Shown in pieces: positions 5,683-10,776 of a stretch of 10,776 nucleotides of DNA. The notes beneath the pieces are model-generated. The model did not search any database, had not been told where the DNA came from, and saw only the letters and a program-made list of their open reading frames with translations. The DNA is from Saprospiraceae bacterium (GTDB lineage Bacteria > Bacteroidota > Bacteroidia > Chitinophagales > Saprospiraceae), in contig SLDF01000066.1 of NCBI GenBank assembly GCA_007125435.1, positions 1 to 10,776 of the forward strand, in the 5' to 3' direction. The translations under genes were made by a program, and so were the position numbers. Position 1 is the first letter of the stretch. Each line of letters starts with the position of its first letter.

Positions 5683-6849
5683 ATGATTACAAACTACAGT
5701 TTTCTAGGGTTTACAATAGCCCTTTTTATGAGTACTATCTCAATGGGACAGAGTTCTACAGGAATTGCATTTTTTGATGGCGATTTTAACGAAGCACTAG
5801 AGGCTTCGAGAGCAGAAAAGAAACCAGTTTTTATTGATGCTTACACGGTATGGTGTGCACCTTGTAAGCGCATGGACAAAGATGTTTTCAGCCAAACCGT
5901 AGTTGGAGAAAGATACAATAGTGACTTTATAAATGTAAAGATGGACATGGAAAAAGGTGAGGGTATTGCCCTCGCAGAGCGCTATGGTGTAGAAGCCTAT
6001 CCTACATTTTTATTCGTAGACGGAGAAGGACACTTAATCCATCGCGCTATTGGTTTTCATAAAGTCGATGATTTCTTAGAGTTGGCCGATATTGCTAATG
6101 ATCCGAGCAGACAGATCAGCGCTTACACCAGAAGGTATGACTCAGGTGAAAAATCGCCGGAATTTCTCTATGAATACGCTGAAGCGCTTAGAGATGTAAT
6201 GGACCCCCGGTCAGCAGATATTACCAGAGAATATCTAGAAACTAAGGATAATTGGGATGATGAGCAATCCAGAGGGCTTGTCATGGAGGCTATCGAAGAT
6301 GCAGAAAGTAAGTATTTTGATTTTTTTGTAGAGAAGAGCCCTGATTTTATAGAGCAGTTTGGCAACAAGGCATATGAAGACAAACTGTTTCAGGCTGTTA
6401 TTGTAAGCGTGCTTAAGGAGGATATTACTGAAGAGGAAGCATCTGTAATCTTTCAAAATGCACTACCTGAAAAAGGAGGTGCACTGACTTACAAATTAAA
6501 AATGGCAGGGCAATATAGGTCAGGTTCATTTGAAGATTATGCGTCCACCGCTTGGGAGAGTCACAAACAATACCCATACGACAACGCAATGGAACTCAAT
6601 GTGATTGCCAGAAATATATATCGCAATTCATCTGATAAAAAATCTTTGAAAAAAGGGATTAAACTGGCAAAAGCTTCTGTTGATATTTGGGAGCAATATG
6701 ATAATCTCATCACGCTTAGCTTGCTTTACAAAAAAAGAGGGAAGAAAAGAAAGGCAATCAAGCATGCTCAAAAAGCCATCTCATTGGCAGAGAAAATGAA
6801 TTTTGACCCTCAAGAGGCTTTGCAGATCATAAATGATCTGGGAAAATGA
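5683..6849 (+). CDS. Exported thioredoxin-fold protein, paralogue (WCAPC)
   Basis: A 388-residue paralogue of the preceding protein. The signal peptide (hydrophobic FLGFTIALFM; cleavage near MGQ, about residue 23) is followed by a thioredoxin-like domain (about 27-135) with WCAPCK (57-62; Cys58, Cys61) and cis-Pro107 in AYPT. The two share FFxGxF, VWCxPCKRM and MDMEKGxG, and are nearly colinear through the domain. The helical C-terminal half has diverged strongly and ends in a basic TPR-like hairpin (LLYKKRGKKRKAIKHAQKAI). Gly to Ala between the active cysteines is a substitution known in thioredoxin-like proteins and can shift redox potential; whether it does so here is inference. The gene begins 76 bp after its paralogue, and the CotH gene starts 28 bp after its stop. 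No own promoter was seen, so it is probably part of the same transcript. Confidence 0.9.
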   Translation: MITNYSFLGFTIALFMSTISMGQSSTGIAFFDGDFNEALEASRAEKKPVFIDAYTVWCAPCKRMDKDVFSQTVVGERYNSDFINVKMDMEKGEGIALAERYGVEAYPTFLFVDGEGHLIHRAIGFHKVDDFLELADIANDPSRQISAYTRRYDSGEKSPEFLYEYAEALRDVMDPRSADITREYLETKDNWDDEQSRGLVMEAIEDAESKYFDFFVEKSPDFIEQFGNKAYEDKLFQAVIVSVLKEDITEEEASVIFQNALPEKGGALTYKLKMAGQYRSGSFEDYASTAWESHKQYPYDNAMELNVIARNIYRNSSDKKSLKKGIKLAKASVDIWEQYDNLITLSLLYKKRGKKRKAIKHAQKAISLAEKMNFDPQEALQIINDLGK

Positions 6850-6877
6850 GGTCAGCCACAAATAATAATACACTCAA

Positions 6878-9805
6878 ATGTTAAAACTTTTTTTTAAAAT
6901 GCGATGGATCTGGAGTGTATTTATTTTTAACCTTTTGAGGCTTGTAATGCCAAGTCAGCCCTTAGAGGTTGAATTCTCACATGATCAAGGCTTCTATACT
7001 TCTTCCATTGATCTGATATTAACTGTAAATCATCCGGATGCTACCATCTACTATACTGTAGATGGAAAAATACCTACTGTTAACGGTCTCGTATTTAATA
7101 ATGCCATCCAGCTGTCCACAAGAGAAAACGACCCTAATACTATATCTCTAATTCCGACGAATAATATCGGTCCCGGCCACCCTTACAGAGAGGATTGGCG
7201 CCCTCCTTCAACAACTGTTGAAAAAATAAATATCATCAGAGCAATAGCTGTTCTTCCTGATGGCACCAAAGGAACAGTAAGTAATGCTACATACATCATC
7301 GACCCGGCTGGCATAGAGAGATACTCCATGCCTTTGATATCCCTGATCACAGACCCTGACAACCTTTTTGGCGATGATGCAGGTATTTACGTACCGGGTA
7401 TTTCCGGCGGCAATTACTTTAATAGAGGCAGAGAGTGGGAACGCGACGTTCACCTGACCTTTTTTGAACAAGATGGAGAAGTGACATTGAGCCAGGACGC
7501 CGGAGTCCGCATACATGGTGGCACCAGTCGGAACAGACCTCGAAAAACACTAAGACTTTACGCTAGAAATGACTATGGTAATACCTGGTTTGACTACGCG
7601 ATCTTTCCTGACAAGCCGGTAAATAGATATAAGCGCTTTCTTTTAAGGAACTCGGGTAATGATTGGAGCGAGTCAATTTTCAGAGATGCATTCATGCAGC
7701 ATTTGTTTAAGGATAATACAGTACTAGATATACAGTATTCAAGACCCTCCGTTGTTTTTATCAACGGAGAGTATTGGGGTATACACAACATTAGGGACAG
7801 GTTTGATAATCGATATTTACAAACGCATTATGGTCTAGATCGACATCGTATCAGTATTCTGGAAAACAACAGTCAGTTAGATGATGGGATGGAAGATGGT
7901 ATAGCGGAGTATCAGCAGGCTTTAAGCACCATTCGCAGTTTGGATATGACACAAGAAGAATCGTTTGATATTGTCAGTCTTCTCATAGACGTTGACAATT
8001 TTATTGATTATCAAATACTACAAATTTATTCCAGAAATACAGATTGGCCCGGTAACAACCTTGCCTTTTGGAAATATATGGATGGTGTGGCCGAGCCTGA
8101 CTCCATTCATCCGGGTGACGGAAGATGGCGCTGGATGGCTTTTGATTTAGACTTTGGATTTGGTTTGGACTTTGATTATGTTTTCAATAGTGGAGCTGCT
8201 TTTGGCCCCAATACCGCAACACACAACACACTTGCCTTTGCCTTAGCACCAGATGGACCTCAATGGCCAAACCCTCCCTGGAGTACAGAGTTGTTCAGAT
8301 TATTAATGCAACATTCGATATTTAAGGAGCGGTTCATCTCCAGGTTTGCAGATCATCTCAACACTACATTGTCTGAGAACAGGGTTTTAAAGGATCTTGA
8401 TAGTTTTTTCAATCTATACCAAGTTGAAATCATCGAACACATAGAGCGGTGGAGTGAACCCTCTATAACACACTGGGAAAACGAAGTTCAGGTCATGAGA
8501 TCATTTGCCGAGCTGAGAGAGCGGTTTATGAGAATCCACATTAATAACACATTAAATCTCCAAGGCTCTCATCCTATCACTTTGACTGTTAATAATCCTA
8601 CAAGAGGAACCATTAAAGTAAACAGCATACTTCTTCTTAATCAATGGAAGGGCGTTGACGATCCGATTTTCCCATGGCAAGGCACGTATTTTCATGATGT
8701 GCCTGTTCGATTGATTGCTATCCCGGAGGCTGGTTTTGTTTTTTCTCATTGGGCTGGAGATTTGAGCTCTGAGTCTGACACCATATTCGTTGATGTGCAT
8801 GAAGCTATGGAGATCATTGCTTACTTTGAGCCAGATGATGTGTTTGAGGGTGATGAGATGAACCCCATTGCCTATGACATATCTATGGGTCAGTATAGAT
8901 TTGATGAGTGGTCATCTGATCGCATGGAAGGCGAGTTTCCAGATCACATGGTTTTTCAGCAGAGCAATGTAGACGACCCATTGCTAAGTACAGAGATGAC
9001 AGACCCTTATTTTATCCCATTTATAGACGACAACGACAACGAGTACCATGCTAATGACCAGGATAAATTTGGATTTGTTTACAGTCTGACCGGACGAACT
9101 CGAATAAATGGGCTTGGAGAAGACGGCATCGCATTCATAAATACCGGCAGGGGTCGGGATTTAGGCGCTTGTGTCTTGGCATTGGATACTCGACATGTAG
9201 AAGATATCAAAGTGGAATGGACAGCCCAGACTCTGGAAGCTAACAGCCGAACATATAATATAAGGCTTCAATACAGAATTGGTCTACTTGGCGAATGGCA
9301 GGACATCACATTAGAAAATGGTCAATTAGCAGAATATGAAAGGCAAATACACATGGAAGAAACTGTTTTTGAAAACATAAGTCTGCCTTCTGAGGCTTTA
9401 GGTCAGCCATATATCCAGTTAAGGTGGAAGTACTATTTTACAGGAACACGTCTATCCGAAGAATCGGGACGTAGGGATAGAATACGTCTGGACAATATTA
9501 TGATTTCACCTGTCACGACCTCTACTTTAGAACACTTTGAAGATGGCAATAGCCCATATATTATATATCCAATCCCTGCCGAGGATCATATTTTCATCAC
9601 ACCATCAGAAGGTGTGAGAACAGCCGTAAAATCAATAACCGTTTTTGATAATACTGGTAAGGCTTTGATTAATGTTCCCCATAGTGAATTTGATGTTTTG
9701 GAGAAACATTGGATTGTTCCCTTGCATGGTATACCATCTGGATCATATCTACTGGAAATCCAATCTCAAAACACAAAAACGGTGAAGCGAATTATAAAGC
9801 AATAA
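6878..9805 (+). CDS. Secreted CotH-family protein with chitobiase-like, InlB-like and T9SS type A sorting domains
   Basis: A 975-residue secreted protein. Order of parts: signal peptide (about 1-26; basic start, then WIWSVFIFNLL); a chitobiase/hexosaminidase C-terminal-like beta domain (about 29-141, with ATIYYTVDGKIPT); a CotH domain (about 150-530); an InlB-type beta-repeat (about 567-652, with PEAGFVFSHWAGD and ITLTVNNPTRGTIKV); a beta-sandwich stretch (about 665-880) ending in RWKYYF and RDRIRLDNIMIS; and a T9SS type A sorting domain (about 892-975), with IPSGSYLLEI and a basic KRIIKQ end. CotH hallmarks seen are GVRIHGGTSRNRPRKTLRLYAR-like (209-230), SEYWGIHNIR-like text around 298-306, and WMAFDLDFGFG (419-429). 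Known CotH proteins are atypical kinases that phosphorylate spore-coat proteins; the secreted Bacteroidota type may be a surface kinase or adhesin. Transport by T9SS is sure in kind. Only one Cys (765) follows the signal region, so it is not an obvious disulfide client. Confidence 0.92.
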   Translation: MLKLFFKMRWIWSVFIFNLLRLVMPSQPLEVEFSHDQGFYTSSIDLILTVNHPDATIYYTVDGKIPTVNGLVFNNAIQLSTRENDPNTISLIPTNNIGPGHPYREDWRPPSTTVEKINIIRAIAVLPDGTKGTVSNATYIIDPAGIERYSMPLISLITDPDNLFGDDAGIYVPGISGGNYFNRGREWERDVHLTFFEQDGEVTLSQDAGVRIHGGTSRNRPRKTLRLYARNDYGNTWFDYAIFPDKPVNRYKRFLLRNSGNDWSESIFRDAFMQHLFKDNTVLDIQYSRPSVVFINGEYWGIHNIRDRFDNRYLQTHYGLDRHRISILENNSQLDDGMEDGIAEYQQALSTIRSLDMTQEESFDIVSLLIDVDNFIDYQILQIYSRNTDWPGNNLAFWKYMDGVAEPDSIHPGDGRWRWMAFDLDFGFGLDFDYVFNSGAAFGPNTATHNTLAFALAPDGPQWPNPPWSTELFRLLMQHSIFKERFISRFADHLNTTLSENRVLKDLDSFFNLYQVEIIEHIERWSEPSITHWENEVQVMRSFAELRERFMRIHINNTLNLQGSHPITLTVNNPTRGTIKVNSILLLNQWKGVDDPIFPWQGTYFHDVPVRLIAIPEAGFVFSHWAGDLSSESDTIFVDVHEAMEIIAYFEPDDVFEGDEMNPIAYDISMGQYRFDEWSSDRMEGEFPDHMVFQQSNVDDPLLSTEMTDPYFIPFIDDNDNEYHANDQDKFGFVYSLTGRTRINGLGEDGIAFINTGRGRDLGACVLALDTRHVEDIKVEWTAQTLEANSRTYNIRLQYRIGLLGEWQDITLENGQLAEYERQIHMEETVFENISLPSEALGQPYIQLRWKYYFTGTRLSEESGRRDRIRLDNIMISPVTTSTLEHFEDGNSPYIIYPIPAEDHIFITPSEGVRTAVKSITVFDNTGKALINVPHSEFDVLEKHWIVPLHGIPSGSYLLEIQSQNTKTVKRIIKQ

Positions 9806-9823
9806 ACCGCTTGCTAAAAACGA

Positions 9824-10270
9824 TTAATTCTCGAAATGTAGATTATTGATTTTTCTAATGGGGCCGGGACAAAGTTGCTGGTGACAAGCAATACAATTAT
9901 TTACCAATCCGGTAAAAAGTGCTTTCTTGTCATCGCCTTGAGCTCTTTGGTAAGCTTCATGAGCGGCTAGATAGGCCTTACCCATTTGCTGATACGCTTC
10001 TGATGCTGCTTTTTCCGGTTCTGTAGCATGAGCGGTAAACATCTTATCTGGATCAAACTCCAGCGTTTCAGCGCCTCCTTCCTCTATCCCTGTTTTGACA
10101 CGCATGCAATCGTCGTACATGTACCTCATGAACAAAGCCAATTCACTATCTCCGTTTGGATTAACAATATTAGTTTTTTTATCGGTAGAGGTCTCATTGT
10201 TGGGTTGTGAACAATACCCAAACAATAAAACAGTAAGTATTATACTACACAAAAAGGCTAAGTACTTCAT
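9824..10270 (-). CDS. Lipoprotein monohaem cytochrome, class II-like layout
   Basis: A 148-residue protein with a lipoprotein signal (MKYLAFLCSIILTVLLFGYC, Cys20), a polar linker (21-42), then a mostly helical body. Its only haem-binding motif is CIACH (126-130) near the C-terminus, followed by QQLCPGPIRKI. A C-terminal CxxCH in a helical bundle of about 110 residues is the layout of class II cytochromes (cytochrome c', c-556). In that class a Met near the start of the first helix may be the sixth ligand; Met48 and Met51 are in the right region, but the assignment is inference. An extra Cys134 lies just past the haem site. The protein should sit on the membrane and carry electrons or bind small ligands such as NO. 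It converges with the CotH gene, with only 18 bp between stops. Confident as a haem lipoprotein; class is less sure. Confidence 0.85.
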   Translation of the reverse strand: MKYLAFLCSIILTVLLFGYCSQPNNETSTDKKTNIVNPNGDSELALFMRYMYDDCMRVKTGIEEGGAETLEFDPDKMFTAHATEPEKAASEAYQQMGKAYLAAHEAYQRAQGDDKKALFTGLVNNCIACHQQLCPGPIRKINNLHFEN

Positions 10271-10292
10271 TGGTAAAATTCTTGATGAGCTA

Positions 10293-10310
10293 CAAAAATG
10301 ATGATTTTTG
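10293..10310. repeat. Inverted repeat in the cytochrome gene leader
   Basis: CAAAAAT-GATG-ATTTTTG has perfect 7-bp arms and a four-base centre, ending about 23 bp ahead of the cytochrome start. Read on the minus strand, CATTTTTG (10300-10293) matches the Bacteroidetes -7 consensus TAnnTTTG except for the first base, so the repeat may overlap the promoter and act as an operator. No second copy exists in the window. Confidence 0.35.
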
Positions 10311-10495
10311 ATGAATAATAATAGTTTTGATAAGACTTATGCCCCGATTGTACGATATGGGGGGGCAATAAGGTATCGATAGGTGTTGAAGGTCGCACTA
10401 GACAGTTTAGTTGGAGCCACTATAATCACGTGATACAATAAGGTAGATTGCAAAAGTTCTTGGTTTAAAAATAGGAGTCTAACATGTGAAAATGA
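10311..10495. other. Non-coding gap with small repeats and a G7 hairpin
   Basis: Part of the 225-bp gap between the cytochrome start and the nuclease stop, with no credible gene. It holds GCCCC (10341-10345) able to pair with GGGGC (10362-10366) at the edge of a run of seven G. CAATAAGGTA occurs twice in the same orientation (10366-10375 and 10436-10445), 70 bp apart. A perfect 10-bp palindrome, ATCACGTGAT, lies at 10425-10434, directly before the second copy. Confidence 0.5.
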
Positions 10496-10776
10496 CTATG
10501 CTTTTTTGTGCTTTATCAAAATATTATTTACTTCTTCCTCTGTCAGATTGGTGATATTAGCAATTAAAGGAAGGGGCAACCCTTGGTCTCTGGACCTAAG
10601 CACTATTTCTTTTTGGGCTTCCGTTTTACCTTCTATTTTACCTTCTATTTTACCTTCTATTTTGCCCTCTTTCTTTCCATATTGGATTATTTTTTCATAA
10701 GTGGTCATAATATTGCTTTTTGCTTGTGGTGGTACAGTTTCTAATACCTCTTTTACTGAGTCAAATTCTATTTCTG
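10496..10776 (-). CDS. C-terminal part of Rpn/PD-(D/E)XK nuclease family transposase-like protein (partial)
   Basis: The minus frame is open from the window end to a TAG at 10496-10498, giving 92 visible residues; the N-terminus with the nuclease core lies outside. The visible part reads FDSVKEVLETVPP, then MTTYEKIIQYGKKEG, repeats of GKIE, a helix rich in Arg and Glu, and NLTEEEVNNILIKHKK. This is the typical tail of the Rpn (recombination-promoting nuclease) / PD-(D/E)XK family transposase group in Bacteroidota: a helix, a Gly-Lys-x-Glu repeat linker, and a small helix-turn-helix-like end. The ATG at 10706-10708 is internal, not the start. Rpn proteins cut DNA and promote RecA-independent recombination; many copies are non-mobile. 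The catalytic residues cannot be checked here. It is convergent with nothing nearby and has a repeat-bearing gap at its 3' side. Confidence 0.8.
   Translation of the reverse strand, partial: EIEFDSVKEVLETVPPQAKSNIMTTYEKIIQYGKKEGKIEGKIEGKIEGKTEAQKEIVLRSRDQGLPLPLIANITNLTEEEVNNILIKHKKA
10624..10671 (-). repeat. 12-bp in-frame tandem repeat in the nuclease gene
   Basis: TTTTACCTTCTA (plus strand) occurs three times exactly, at 10624-10635, 10636-10647 and 10648-10659, then once changed as TTTTGCCCTCTT at 10660-10671. On the coding strand it encodes the GKIE linker repeats. Because the unit is a multiple of three, copy changes by slippage would keep the frame. Confidence 0.85.

Noticed and set aside
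10624..10671. CRISPR-like repeat array
   Set aside because: Units are 12 bp with no spacers and lie in frame inside a coding sequence.
10506..10700. 64-codon plus-strand open frame opposite the nuclease gene
   Set aside because: It is the mirror of the repeat-rich coding strand (SILPSILPSILPS-type text) and has no signal of its own.

Overview
The window looks like chromosomal DNA of a Bacteroidota species, probably a Saprospiria- or Cytophagia-like marine or soil bacterium. The evidence is a type IX secretion (T9SS) type A C-terminal sorting domain on the largest protein, a Bacteroidota-type START-like protein, several lipoproteins with short lipoboxes, weak Shine-Dalgarno use, and at least one promoter matching the Bacteroidetes -7 consensus TAnnTTTG. 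Base composition is AT-rich. No tRNA, rRNA, CRISPR array or intact insertion sequence was seen.

Layout. Positions 1-42 probably hold the last codons of an upstream gene, followed by an AT-rich terminator-like hairpin (44-76). A START-like domain protein (238-618, +) comes next. It converges with a minus-strand pair: a nitronate-monooxygenase-type flavoprotein (1757-2782) and, immediately downstream, a lipoprotein alpha/beta hydrolase (808-1746). A 336-bp non-coding stretch (2783-3118) carries GC-rich REP-like or MITE-like inverted repeats and two overlapping hairpins that share an arm. A small lipoprotein of unknown function (3119-3574, -) follows, and beyond it lies an inverted copy of the same GC-rich repeat (3691-3734).

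The centre is a co-oriented four-gene cluster of about 6 kb: a TPR lipoprotein (3837-4394), two paralogous exported thioredoxin-fold proteins with long helical C-termini (4434-5606, WCGPC; 5683-6849, WCAPC), and a 975-residue secreted CotH-type protein with chitobiase-like, CotH, InlB-like and T9SS sorting domains (6878-9805). Its internal gaps are 28 to 76 bp and it has one recognisable promoter at the front. This suggests an envelope unit in which periplasmic thiol-redox proteins and a TPR lipoprotein accompany a T9SS cargo. The functional link is inference.

A lipoprotein monohaem cytochrome (9824-10270, -) converges on the cluster. A 225-bp gap with several small repeats and palindromes leads to the C-terminal part of an Rpn/PD-(D/E)XK-type nuclease (10496 to the window end, -), which carries a 12-bp in-frame tandem repeat. 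The most noteworthy signals are the four-gene cluster, the duplicated thioredoxin pair whose CxxC sites differ by one base, and the inverted-repeat family around the small lipoprotein gene.
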